NCBI GenBank assembly: GCA_024640825.1
Contig: JAHEEG010000002.1
Span: 1 to 64,000, forward strand
From: Gammaproteobacteria bacterium
GTDB taxonomy: Bacteria; Pseudomonadota; Gammaproteobacteria; Pseudomonadales; Azotimanducaceae
Direction of reading: 5' to 3'
Length of the DNA stretch: 64,000 bases
Shown piece after piece: positions 1 through 8,225 of the stretch. The notes under the pieces are model-generated. The model did no database searches, was not told the origin of the DNA, and was given only the letters and a program-made list of their open reading frames with translations. The position numbers and the translations under genes were made by a program. Position 1 is the first letter of the stretch. Every line of letters starts with the position of its first letter.

Positions 1-33
1 GATCGCAGCAACCCGCCGTAAAGGAGAAATGCC

Positions 34-1452
34 ATGTTGAGCTGGGAAGATTACGAAGACGACTCGCAACAGCAAGCGCCTGCGGTTACGCCCGCGGTTG
101 CACCCGCGGTTGCACCCGCGATAAGCAAAGCACCAGCAACCGCTTCAGACACCGACAACCAGACCCGGACCCCGGAACCCGAAACTTCGATCGTGGTACC
201 AGAACCGACCCGTGAACCGGTCGTCGGCGCACCTGAGAAAGCGTTCGAGACGGCAGCCCCATCCGAGGGTCCGGCACAGGCCGAGACCGCTGCATCAGAG
301 CAAGCGATAGCTTCGATCGAAGGCGGAACGTCGGTCGAAGCCGGCACATTGAAAGACGAAGTATTACTGCAGGCGGAAGCGGCGCTGGCGGATCTGGATG
401 CGCCGATGGTAGGCGACGGTGCAGCCGAGGAGAACCAGCGGGTTACCGTTGACCAGAAGCGCATGATCAACTGCCGAGCCGATCTGAATCAGCTGGTGCC
501 TTTCAAATACGACTGGGCCTGGCAGAAGTATCTGGACGGCTGCGCGAACCACTGGATGCCACAGGAAGTGAACATGACTGCGGACATCGCCCTGTGGAAG
601 TCCGAGAACGGGCTTACCCAGGACGAGCGGCTGATCGTCAAACGCAGCCTCGGCTTCTTTTCGACCGCAGACTCGCTGGTGGCGAACAACCTGGTGCTGG
701 CCATCTATCGCCTCATAACGAATCCGGAATGCAGACAGTATCTGCTGCGTCAGGCCTTCGAAGAAGCCATTCACACCCACGCCTATCAGTATGTGATCGA
801 ATCGCTGGGCATGGACGAAGGCGAAATTTTCAATATGTACCATGAGGTGCCAGCTGTAGCCCGTAAGGCATCGTGGGGGCTGAAGTACACGAAAGACATT
901 TCCGATCCCACGTTCACAACCGGCACGCTGGAAACGGACAAGGTGCTGCTGAAGAACTTAATCGCCTACTATTGCGTGCTGGAAGGCGTTTTCTTCTATT
1001 GCGGATTCACGCAGATCCTGTCCATGGGGCGGCGCAACAAGATGACAGGGACGTCGGAGCAGTTTCAGTACATTCTGCGCGACGAGTCCATGCACGTGAA
1101 TTTCGGCATCGACGTCATCAACCAGATCAAGATGGAGAATCCCGGTCTGTGGGACGAAGAGATGCAGAATCAGGCCCGACAGATGATTCTCGAAGGCACA
1201 CAGCTGGAAATTGAATACGCGCGCGATACCATGCCACGAGGCGTTCTGGGTATGAACGCCAACATGATGGCCGAGTACCTGATGTTCATCGCCAACCGGC
1301 GGCTGGCTCAGATCGGGCTTACCGAACAGTTTCCCGGCGTGAAGAATCCTTTCCCGTGGATGTCCGAGATCATGGATCTGAAGAAGGAAAAGAACTTCTT
1401 CGAAACGCGGGTAACCGAGTACCAGACCGGCGGCGCTCTGTCCTGGGATTAG
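34..1452 (+). CDS. nrdB: Ribonucleoside-diphosphate reductase class Ia, beta subunit
   Basis: Makes the diiron-tyrosyl radical used by the alpha subunit to reduce ribonucleotides to deoxyribonucleotides in the cytoplasm. The catalytic fold begins near residue 137. By comparison with E. coli NrdB, the diiron ligands D213, E244 and H247 and the radical tyrosine Y251 are visible ([11 protein letters not shown]), and the DESMHVNFG segment gives the later Glu/His ligands. At 472 residues it is clearly longer than the usual 375-415: residues about 11-135 are a linker rich in Ala, Pro and Glu between a conserved start (MLSWEDY) and the core. The ATG at 34 has an AGGAG-type ribosome site a few bases upstream. 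The alpha subunit gene is presumably just outside the window. A terminator follows. Identification is secure; the role of the linker is unknown. Confidence 0.97.
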   Translation: MLSWEDYEDDSQQQAPAVTPAVAPAVAPAISKAPATASDTDNQTRTPEPETSIVVPEPTREPVVGAPEKAFETAAPSEGPAQAETAASEQAIASIEGGTSVEAGTLKDEVLLQAEAALADLDAPMVGDGAAEENQRVTVDQKRMINCRADLNQLVPFKYDWAWQKYLDGCANHWMPQEVNMTADIALWKSENGLTQDERLIVKRSLGFFSTADSLVANNLVLAIYRLITNPECRQYLLRQAFEEAIHTHAYQYVIESLGMDEGEIFNMYHEVPAVARKASWGLKYTKDISDPTFTTGTLETDKVLLKNLIAYYCVLEGVFFYCGFTQILSMGRRNKMTGTSEQFQYILRDESMHVNFGIDVINQIKMENPGLWDEEMQNQARQMILEGTQLEIEYARDTMPRGVLGMNANMMAEYLMFIANRRLAQIGLTEQFPGVKNPFPWMSEIMDLKKEKNFFETRVTEYQTGGALSWD

Positions 1453-1459
1453 TGGGGCC

Positions 1460-1501
1460 GGGCGTCGCAGGCCGAGCCTCGCAGGCCGGGCCTCGCAGGC
1501 C
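1460..1501. repeat. Three tandem 14-bp direct repeats downstream of nrdB
   Basis: Three adjacent copies at 1460-1473, 1474-1487 and 1488-1501 share the core CTCGCAGGCC, with GTCGCAGGCC in the first. They lie between the nrdB stop codon and its terminator, so they would be transcribed into the 3' untranslated region. No coding role is apparent. Replication slippage is the simplest origin. Confidence 0.85.
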
Positions 1502-1530
1502 ACAACCTTGCCCGGCCGTTTCTGACAGCA

Positions 1531-1558
1531 AGCCCCGCCTATCGGCGGGGCTTTTTTT
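1531..1558 (+). terminator. Rho-independent terminator of nrdB
   Basis: A perfect 9-bp stem (AGCCCCGCC paired with GGCGGGGCT, 1531-1539 with 1544-1552) closes a 4-base loop and runs straight into seven T residues. It lies 79 bases after the nrdB stop and separates nrdB from gpsA. Confidence 0.93.
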
Positions 1559-1634
1559 GTCCGCACATTCCTGACCCTGGCGCTGCCCCATTAATTGAGG
1601 TATTCAGTAAGCGGGAAGGAGAAGAGGGATCGGC

Positions 1635-2636
1635 ATGCAGCTACGAGCGACCGTTCTAGGCGGCGGGTCATGGGGAACGACGGTTGCGTCCATGGTATCA
1701 AGGAACACGCCAACTCAAATCTGGGCAAGGAATCCGGATACAGTCGACGAGATCAACCGCAATCACAGCAATGAAGCTTATCTCCCCGGCGCCCGTCTCT
1801 CCCCTCGGCTGAACGCTACTGCAGATTTCGAAGAGGCGGTCTCTTCGGCCGACGTCCTAATCATGGGTGTCCCGGCCCAGACTTTCCGCGTCACCCTGAC
1901 CGAGGTAAAAAGATACCTGCGTCCCTGGGTGCCGGTTATCAGCCTCTCGAAAGGCTTGGAGCAGGGCACCAAGCTGCGCATGACGCAGATCATCGACGAG
2001 ATACTGCCCGGTCATCCACCCGGAGTCCTCAGCGGCCCCAACCTTGCGCGGGAGATCCTAGCCGGCAACGCGGCCGCCAGCGTCATCGCCATGGAGGACG
2101 ACACTATCGTCCGGCACCTGAAGGAAGTCTTTGGCTCCGGGCTGTTCCGCGTTTACACCAATACGGACGTGATCGGCTGCGAGCTGGGCGGCGCGCTGAA
2201 AAACGTCGTGGCAATTGCGGTGGGCATGGGCGACGGCCTCAACGCCGGTGACAACACCCGGGCCGCTGTTATTACTCGCGGCCTCGCGGAGCTGACACGT
2301 ATGGGTATCGCTCTGGGCGGGCGCGCGTCTACCTTTGCAGGCCTCGCGGGCATGGGGGACCTGGTGGCAACCTGCACCAGCCCTCAGAGCCGAAACCGCC
2401 ACGTGGGAGAGAAGTTGGGTCAGGGTCAGGCGTTGGATGACATCATCGCGGAAATGAACATGGTGGCCGAGGGGGTGAAATCCGTACCCGCCGTCATGGA
2501 GCTAGCGGCCGAGCATGACATAGATATGCCCATCACTTACGAGGTGCACCGGGTGCTCTACGAGGCAGGAACGCCGGGCCAAGCCTTCCGCGGCCTGCTG
2601 CGCCGGGAATCCGGTTCGGAGGCCGATCCGGCGTAG
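1635..2636 (+). CDS. gpsA: Glycerol-3-phosphate dehydrogenase [NAD(P)+]
   Basis: Reduces dihydroxyacetone phosphate to sn-glycerol 3-phosphate, the backbone for phospholipid synthesis, in the cytoplasm. The nucleotide-binding motif GGGSWGT is at residues 9-15. The substrate domain carries the family signature GGALKNVVAIAVGMGDGL, with its catalytic Lys, and later NTRAAVITRGLAE. The length of 333 residues is normal. The ATG at 1635 follows a purine-rich AAGGAG site. It is monocistronic here: the nrdB terminator lies upstream and the next genes are on the opposite strand. Confidence 0.97.
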   Translation: MQLRATVLGGGSWGTTVASMVSRNTPTQIWARNPDTVDEINRNHSNEAYLPGARLSPRLNATADFEEAVSSADVLIMGVPAQTFRVTLTEVKRYLRPWVPVISLSKGLEQGTKLRMTQIIDEILPGHPPGVLSGPNLAREILAGNAAASVIAMEDDTIVRHLKEVFGSGLFRVYTNTDVIGCELGGALKNVVAIAVGMGDGLNAGDNTRAAVITRGLAELTRMGIALGGRASTFAGLAGMGDLVATCTSPQSRNRHVGEKLGQGQALDDIIAEMNMVAEGVKSVPAVMELAAEHDIDMPITYEVHRVLYEAGTPGQAFRGLLRRESGSEADPA

Positions 2637-2663
2637 CACTACCGCCGCCAAATCGAGACGAGA

Positions 2664-3188
2664 TCAGTCTTCAGTAGCCGACACCTTCCGGGTGGTCAAA
2701 TTTGTTACGTCCGCGTAGGAGGCCACCGCGCGGTCCAGCTTCTGGGTTTCAAGAAAAAGCGCGAACGGCTCGCTGAAGACTTCGCGACGCACGCTCCACC
2801 AGGTCTGAAAGCCTTCCCTGGAAAAGTACGTCAGCATGAGCCGCTCCCAGCCTTTCCAGACCTCGTCTTCCATATAGCCTTTCCGGTGCTGATAGAACAT
2901 GTTTTCAAAGTCTCTGAAGGTCATGTAGAAAAGCTGGGAAACCCGCGCTTTCTCGTCAGGTTCCAGGTCAGCGAAGTTTTCCATGGCCTGTACATACAGG
3001 TAGCTGAGGTCCGGCGTGCTGGCCAGCATCCGGTTCATGGCGCCAAAATCCGAAACGATGGCCGAGTAGGTGGAGGCTCGGTCCGTTTCAGTGCTTTTTT
3101 TGATCTGCAAAGACAGATAGACCAAAGAGACGAGCACCGCGATGGAGCTGACGAACTCACCTATGTTGCCCAGCTCTTCCAGCGACAT
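2664..3188 (-). CDS. Small protein with one N-terminal membrane segment, unknown function
   Basis: A 174-residue protein beginning MSLEELGNIGEF, followed by a hydrophobic segment at about residues 12-28 (SSIAVLVSLVYLSLQI) and then a soluble part rich in aromatic and charged residues (FYMTFRDFENMFYQHRKGY). This architecture, with the helix leading into a QIKKST-like basic stretch, is shared by many uncharacterised short proteins of marine bacteria, but I cannot attach a function or catalytic motif. It follows the alpha/beta hydrolase gene with a 3-base gap and is probably cotranscribed. It is the last gene of the minus-strand acyl-CoA operon and converges with gpsA. Confidence 0.8.
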   Translation of the reverse strand: MSLEELGNIGEFVSSIAVLVSLVYLSLQIKKSTETDRASTYSAIVSDFGAMNRMLASTPDLSYLYVQAMENFADLEPDEKARVSQLFYMTFRDFENMFYQHRKGYMEDEVWKGWERLMLTYFSREGFQTWWSVRREVFSEPFALFLETQKLDRAVASYADVTNLTTRKVSATED

Positions 3189-3191
3189 GGC

Positions 3192-4097
3192 TCAGCCGGA
3201 CAGATCCAGCAACATCTGCTTCAAGGCTTCGACGAACGCCAGGGGCTGATCGAGAAACACATGATGCTGGGCGTTTTCAATGGCAATCGCCGGGAAACTC
3301 TGCGGTATCAGCTCGCGCATGTAGTCGAGCGTCCGGTGCGAGAAGAGCTCGCTATCGGCGCCATAAATGACGCCGAGCTTGAGCTTGAGATTCTGGTAGT
3401 CAGCGGGCGCACGCACGACGTCCTTCAGAGTGTCGGGCAGATCGTCGTCAAACTTCCAAGACCAGCCACCGCCGTCAACGGCCATGAGGCTGTGGCGGGC
3501 GATGTACTCCAGCACATACTGATTCTCACAAGGCTGAGGGGGCTGCAGACGAAATCGTGCCAAGGCCGTCTCGCGATCCGGATAAACCTTGGCCCGGCCT
3601 CCCATAGAAGGCCGGGCCGGTTCGGGTTCGTCGGGGTGGCGGATGCCAGAGTCGACGAGGATGAGCGCTCCGAAACGCTCAGGAAACAGGGTTGCCGCCT
3701 TGACCGACATATAACCGCCGAAGCTGTGGGCCACCAGCGTGACGTCGCTGCCAAAGCCGGCGGCGTCGCAAACCGCGCGAATTTCTTCAGCGAAAGTGGC
3801 GCCGCGATACTCGTAACGGTAATCCGAATCACCCATACCGGTAAGGTTCATCGCCGCGCAGCGGTGGGTGTCGAGAAATTGAGGGGCAATGAAATCCCAC
3901 CAGTGAGCATGGGCGTTCATGCCGTGGATGAAAAGCAGCCCCGGTTTCGCGGGTTTGGTGCCCTCCGCTTCACCCCATAGCTGATAGGCGACGTCACACT
4001 CGTCAACCTCGACGGTTCTTTCCTCGAAAGGCGTTTCTACCGCTTCGAAAAACCATTCCGGGATGGTGGGAGCGCTGCCCCTGTCCCAGCGCGCCAT
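3192..4097 (-). CDS. Alpha/beta hydrolase
   Basis: A 301-residue single-domain alpha/beta hydrolase. The oxyanion-hole strand is LLFIHGMNAHAHWWD (about 54-68). The nucleophile elbow is AHSFGG with Ser125. The C-terminal HHVFLDQP supplies the likely catalytic His278 or His279. No signal peptide is visible, so it should act in the cytoplasm on an ester or thioester. The two-base gap to the upstream acyl-CoA dehydrogenase points to cotranscription and perhaps to hydrolysis of an acyl-CoA or ester intermediate of the same pathway; that substrate is inferred from context only. Confidence is high for the fold and low for the substrate. Confidence 0.9.
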   Translation of the reverse strand: MARWDRGSAPTIPEWFFEAVETPFEERTVEVDECDVAYQLWGEAEGTKPAKPGLLFIHGMNAHAHWWDFIAPQFLDTHRCAAMNLTGMGDSDYRYEYRGATFAEEIRAVCDAAGFGSDVTLVAHSFGGYMSVKAATLFPERFGALILVDSGIRHPDEPEPARPSMGGRAKVYPDRETALARFRLQPPQPCENQYVLEYIARHSLMAVDGGGWSWKFDDDLPDTLKDVVRAPADYQNLKLKLGVIYGADSELFSHRTLDYMRELIPQSFPAIAIENAQHHVFLDQPLAFVEALKQMLLDLSG

Positions 4098-4099
4098 GA

Positions 4100-5230
4100 T
4101 CAGAGCGCGCCAAACCGCTTGAGATGAAAGTCCACGTTTCCAAAGAGCGTGTCGATCGTGGTAAGCCGCTTGAAATAGTGGCCGATGCGAAGCTCTTCGG
4201 TCATACCCATGCCACCATGCAGCTGAACCGCGCTCTGACCGACAAAGCGACCGGATTTGCCCACCTGAACCTTGAACGCGGAGACGGCCTTCTGAGCCTC
4301 GGCTGTATAGCCTTCGTCCAGCCGCATAGCCGCCATATACATGAGCGATTTAGACTGCTCGTGCTCCATGAACATGTCAACCATACGGTGCTGCAGCACC
4401 TGAAACTTGCCGATAGGCTGGCCGAACTGCTCCCGCGTCTTGCAGTATTCGACCGTGTCCTTGTAAAGCACTTCCATGCAACCAACGGCTTCGGAACCGA
4501 TGGCGAGGATTCCTTCGTCCACTACCTGCTCGACGATGGGCAGACCCTTTCCTTCCTCGCCGATCAGCGCGTCAGCGGCTACTTTGACGTTTTCCAGCGT
4601 GAACTCCGAAGCCCGCAATGCATCGACAGTCGGGTAGTCGCGCCGGGCGAGGCCCTGGGCGTTCGCTGGCACCAGAAACAGAGACACGCCCTGGGTATCA
4701 CGCTGGTCTCCAGATGTTCGGGCGGAGACCACCAGAACGTCCGCTGCCGGACCGTTGAGCACGACAGCCTTGTAGCCGTTAAGCACGTAGCCATCGTCCT
4801 GTTTCTTCGCCGTGGTCGTAAGATCGGCCAGATTGAAACGGCCCTGAGGCTCCGCATAGGCCAGCGCGCCCTGCAATGAGCCGTCGATGATGCCTGCCAG
4901 ATACTTTTCCTTCTGCGCCGCTGAGCCGCCAATCTTCAACGCGCCCCCGGCCAGAACCACCGTAGGCAGAAACGGCTCTACCACCAGCCCTTTACCAAAC
5001 TGCTCCATCATGATCATGGATTCTATGGCGCTGCCGCCAAACCCGCCGTCCGCCTCAGAAAACGGCACGCCCAGCCAGCCAAGCTCGGCGAACGTTTTCC
5101 AATTTCCGCCGCTGAAGCCCTGCTCGTCTTTGACGTTGTTCTGCCGTGCTTCAAAGGCGTAATCGTTCTGAATGAACCGCTCGACACTGTCCTGCAGCAG
5201 CGTCTGTTCTTCGGAAAATGAAAAATCCAT
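4100..5230 (-). CDS. Acyl-CoA dehydrogenase (first of three)
   Basis: An FAD-dependent acyl-CoA dehydrogenase of 376 residues, expected to introduce the alpha,beta double bond into an acyl-CoA and pass electrons to ETF. The N-terminal helical domain starts MDFSFSEEQTLLQDSVERF. The middle beta domain contains the FAD/substrate segments ALAYAEPQGR and VLNGYKAVVLNG. The C-terminal helical domain contains KTREQFGQPIGKFQVLQHR and QLHGGMGMTEELRIGHYFKRL, the usual site of the catalytic Glu. It differs in sequence from the two other dehydrogenases nearby and could form a heteromeric enzyme with the gene upstream, as some steroid side-chain dehydrogenases do; that is only a suggestion. Confidence 0.93.
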   Translation of the reverse strand: MDFSFSEEQTLLQDSVERFIQNDYAFEARQNNVKDEQGFSGGNWKTFAELGWLGVPFSEADGGFGGSAIESMIMMEQFGKGLVVEPFLPTVVLAGGALKIGGSAAQKEKYLAGIIDGSLQGALAYAEPQGRFNLADLTTTAKKQDDGYVLNGYKAVVLNGPAADVLVVSARTSGDQRDTQGVSLFLVPANAQGLARRDYPTVDALRASEFTLENVKVAADALIGEEGKGLPIVEQVVDEGILAIGSEAVGCMEVLYKDTVEYCKTREQFGQPIGKFQVLQHRMVDMFMEHEQSKSLMYMAAMRLDEGYTAEAQKAVSAFKVQVGKSGRFVGQSAVQLHGGMGMTEELRIGHYFKRLTTIDTLFGNVDFHLKRFGAL

Positions 5231-5245
5231 AGCTTCCCCCTGGAC

Positions 5246-6457
5246 CTAAACCTGCCCTGGCTCAAATAGCGCCTTGGCAATACTATTTTTGTGAATTTCG
5301 CTGGTACCGCCGGAGACAGTCCATGACCGGCTGGACAGCATACCCTGCAGCGCGGGCAACGCGTAATCATGCCCGATTGCGCCTTCGTTATCGATGAGCA
5401 GCGCTTCCGGATACGGCAGGCCATAGTAGCCCAAAGCCTCGACGAACAGCTCGTTGATGCGTTGGCCGATCTCGGCGCCACGCAGCCTCAGCACGGAGCC
5501 TTGGGGTCCCGCCAGTTCGCCTGACCCAGACTGGCTGAGCACCCGCAGCTCCAGCGCTTCCAGCCCAGCCAGGTCGATTTCCACCTCGGCGACTTTGCGG
5601 CGGAAATCCGGGCTCTCCTGCAGCGTCCCACCATCCTGCGTAAAGGTACCGGCAAAGGCCTTCAATCGCCCCAGCTGAACCTGCGATTGAGCTACCCGCG
5701 CGACACCAACGCGCTCGAGATCAAGCAGCGCCTTGGCGCAGGCCCAACCTTCATTTTCCTGGCCCAGCAGGTTGGCAACCGGTACCTCGACGTCGGTAAG
5801 GGTCACCCTGTTCACAGTGTGTTGATCCCCGAGGGTGCGAATCGGGGCGACCTCGACCCCCACGGATTTCATGTCGACAAGCAGAAAACTGATGCCGTCC
5901 TGAGGTCGCGCGGTTTCCGCATGAGTGCGCACCAGACAAAACATCCAGTCGGCCGAGTGGGCGCCGCTGACCCAGGTTTTCGACCCGTTCACGACAAATT
6001 TATCGTCCCGACGCAGTGCCCGGGTGCTGAGACTGGCGAGATCCGAACCCGCCCCCGGTTCCGAAAACCCCTGGCACCAACGTACCCGCGCCTCGCGGAT
6101 GGGCGGCAGAAAACGATCCCGCTGCTCGGCAGTACCCCAGGCGCAAAGCAGGGGTCCAAGCAGGTTAGCGCCATACGCGTCCATCCGGGGCGTCTCCGCG
6201 TAGGCCGTCTCCCGATCCCACAAATATCGCTGGACCGGCGTCCAGCCTGTTCCCCCCTGAGCTACCGGCCAGTGGGGCACCGACCACCCCCGGGCGACGA
6301 GCGCGTCAAACCACCCGGCCTCCTCCGGCTGGCGCTGCTCGGGGTAAACGGCGGCAGCTTCTAGCGGTCTGCGAGTCGATGGCGGCCAGTGGCGGACGAT
6401 GAACGCCAGAACTTCGTCGAGAAAGGCTTGGTCTTCGTCGCTCAAAGCAAGCTTCAT
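5246..6457 (-). CDS. Acyl-CoA dehydrogenase (second of three)
   Basis: Starting at the ATG at 6457 (MKLALSDEDQAFLDEV) the protein has about 403 residues; an upstream in-frame extension lacks family similarity. It shows the acyl-CoA dehydrogenase fold: WCQGFSEPGAGSDLASL in the FAD/substrate region, FVVNGSKTWVSGAHSADW, and the C-terminal VSGGTSEIHKNSIAK, typical of the FadE subgroup. It lies 15 bases upstream of the first dehydrogenase and is probably cotranscribed with it. It resembles the third dehydrogenase at 9550-10749 more closely than the first, so a duplication within the cluster is plausible. Substrate unknown. Confidence 0.92.
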   Translation of the reverse strand: MKLALSDEDQAFLDEVLAFIVRHWPPSTRRPLEAAAVYPEQRQPEEAGWFDALVARGWSVPHWPVAQGGTGWTPVQRYLWDRETAYAETPRMDAYGANLLGPLLCAWGTAEQRDRFLPPIREARVRWCQGFSEPGAGSDLASLSTRALRRDDKFVVNGSKTWVSGAHSADWMFCLVRTHAETARPQDGISFLLVDMKSVGVEVAPIRTLGDQHTVNRVTLTDVEVPVANLLGQENEGWACAKALLDLERVGVARVAQSQVQLGRLKAFAGTFTQDGGTLQESPDFRRKVAEVEIDLAGLEALELRVLSQSGSGELAGPQGSVLRLRGAEIGQRINELFVEALGYYGLPYPEALLIDNEGAIGHDYALPALQGMLSSRSWTVSGGTSEIHKNSIAKALFEPGQV

Positions 6458-6538
6458 AGACTTTGACCGAGGTTGAAAGCGCGAAATCTTAGGCGTCACG
6501 CTACAGCATGACAAGAAATCGGCTGGAGCCTGCGCGGG

Positions 6539-7201
6539 TCAGTCACGCGCCTCGAGCCCGGCCTGCTGAAGCCGCCAGAGCAGAACATCAAGGCGGTCCT
6601 GACCGAAAAAGGGCTCACCTCGAAAGACGCAAGTGGGCACCCCCCAATGGCCAGCCGCCTGATGATCGGCTTGATTCTGCTCGATGACTGCCTCCAGCCG
6701 ATCCGCTTCGCGGTCGATTCGGGCGTCCATATCTGCAATATCCAGTCCGGCCCGGGCCGCCGCCGCCGCCAGATGTTTCCCTTCGTGCCAGTTCTGCGTG
6801 CCGCCCCAGATGAGATGGGAAACCTCGTCGGCAAACTCGATGCCCTGACCCAGCTCCTCCGCCAGCGCGCCCAAGCGCGTCAGACGATGAATATACGGCT
6901 GCTCGGCGAGATATCGAGGACCCTCAGGCGTCATTTCGGCAGCCACCGGATCGGGGACAGGCCAGACGCAGGGAAGCGCCAGATACTCCGCGACCCGGAA
7001 CATATCCTTCATGAAATATGAGACCCATAGCGGGTTTACCTGCTTGAAGAACTCCGGCGTGCGAATGGCAATGGGATAAACCGGGCGAAAATTCACCGCC
7101 AGCCGGTACTGTTCCGACCATGCCCGCAGTCGCGGTGTGGCCAGATAGGACCAGGGGCTGCGAAAGGACCAGAACACATCGATGGCAAGCGGTTCGGACA
7201 C
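6539..7201 (-). CDS. DsbA-fold isomerase, 2-hydroxychromene-2-carboxylate isomerase family
   Basis: The start is taken as the GTG at 7201 because a GAGGAG ribosome site lies 6 bases upstream and the family begins here (MSEPLAIDVFWSFRSPWSYLA); the product has 220 residues. The thioredoxin-like fold has Ser-Pro-Trp where DsbA has Cys-Pro-x-Cys, as in the kappa-class GST/HCCA isomerase group. The C-terminal HWGVPTCVFRGEPFFGQDRL is the typical cis-proline and DsbA-family ending. HCCA isomerases act with glutathione in aromatic-ring catabolism, but many genomic members are uncharacterised. Its position among acyl-CoA genes suggests a catabolic isomerase, not a protein oxidoreductase. Confidence 0.87.
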   Translation of the reverse strand: MSEPLAIDVFWSFRSPWSYLATPRLRAWSEQYRLAVNFRPVYPIAIRTPEFFKQVNPLWVSYFMKDMFRVAEYLALPCVWPVPDPVAAEMTPEGPRYLAEQPYIHRLTRLGALAEELGQGIEFADEVSHLIWGGTQNWHEGKHLAAAAARAGLDIADMDARIDREADRLEAVIEQNQADHQAAGHWGVPTCVFRGEPFFGQDRLDVLLWRLQQAGLEARD

Positions 7202-7328
7202 CGGATACTCCTCGTACGAATTGCCACGGCATGTTCGCCTGAATCCGGAACAAACTGAAGCACCCGAATCCGGCACCGACCCTGTGCAGAGGCGGTGATA
7301 GGCCACTGCGGCTCCGCTTGACCCGAGG

Positions 7329-8225
7329 CTACGCGGAGGAAACGATCCGCGTGCCGGCTCGACCATCGAGCGCGTCTGCCAGTGACCCCAGCAGGGCGAT
7401 GCTGGCAGAACAGCCGGTGGCCGTGACGAAATCGGCAGCACTTTCGACCTTCGGCGCCATGGAGCCGTCACCAAAGACCCCGGCACGCAGCATGTCCCGT
7501 GCCTGTTGCGTCGTGAGCGCCCGAAGCAGCTCCGCGTCGGAAGATCCGAAGTTCCGAAACGCGCCCTCCACGTCCGTACCGAAAATCAGCCCCCGAGCGT
7601 CCAGCGCGCGGGCCAGCAGCGCTGCCACTCGATCCTTATCCACCACGGCCAGGCAGGGCCTTCCCCGGTCATCAACGGGCACCCCGCCGCCACCGCCAGC
7701 GATGACGTGAGCGTCCGCCAGCAGCTGTCCAATGACCGGCAACTCCGGCACGCCGCGGGGCCCTGGCGATGGCACCAGCCGGCGCCAACCTCCCGGTCCG
7801 GAGAGCCATACCGCATCGCCATTCGGACGATCTCGCACCACCGGGCCTACCGGCTTGTCCGGTTTCCGGAAAGCGGGATCGTCCCGTTGCACCTCCGTCC
7901 TGGTGAGCAGCGCGATGGTTCTTTCGCCGCCGGCATTTTCGACAGCCGCTGCAAGCAGATATCCCAGCTCACCTTGAGTCTGGGCCACGTGAATATCCAG
8001 ATCCGTCAGTTTGAAATCGGCCGGTAGAAGACGACCTACCTGGGGCCCGTTGCCGTGCACCACGAGCAGTCGGTAACCGAGTGCGGCAAGCTGCACCAAC
8101 TCCCGGGCGGTCTGCTCTACGGCTCGCCGCTCGCCAGCGTAGGACAGGTCTCCAGTGGGCGGGCTGATGGCGTTGCCGCCGAGCGCGACGACCAGCAACG
8201 GCCGAGCCTTCGGCCGATCCGTCAC
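7329..8225 (-). CDS. arcC: Carbamate kinase-like amino acid kinase
   Basis: A 298-residue member of the amino acid kinase superfamily matching carbamate kinase: LVVALGGNAISPP at the N terminus, VVHGNGPQVGRLL, VIAGGGGGVPV, the DKDRVAALLARAL nucleotide region, and GDGSMAPKVESAADFV. Carbamate kinase interconverts carbamoyl phosphate and ADP with carbamate and ATP. No arginine deiminase or ornithine carbamoyltransferase gene is near, so a classical fermentation role is not supported. The GTG start at 8225 overlaps the stop of the upstream GTPase gene by four bases (GTGA), implying coupled translation. A related kinase of another small carboxyl substrate is possible. Confidence 0.88.
   Translation of the reverse strand: MTDRPKARPLLVVALGGNAISPPTGDLSYAGERRAVEQTARELVQLAALGYRLLVVHGNGPQVGRLLPADFKLTDLDIHVAQTQGELGYLLAAAVENAGGERTIALLTRTEVQRDDPAFRKPDKPVGPVVRDRPNGDAVWLSGPGGWRRLVPSPGPRGVPELPVIGQLLADAHVIAGGGGGVPVDDRGRPCLAVVDKDRVAALLARALDARGLIFGTDVEGAFRNFGSSDAELLRALTTQQARDMLRAGVFGDGSMAPKVESAADFVTATGCSASIALLGSLADALDGRAGTRIVSSA

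Noticed and set aside
7329-8225. The amino acid kinase as acetylglutamate kinase or aspartokinase
   Set aside because: The GGNAI, HGNGPQVG and GSMAPKVE motifs match carbamate kinase.
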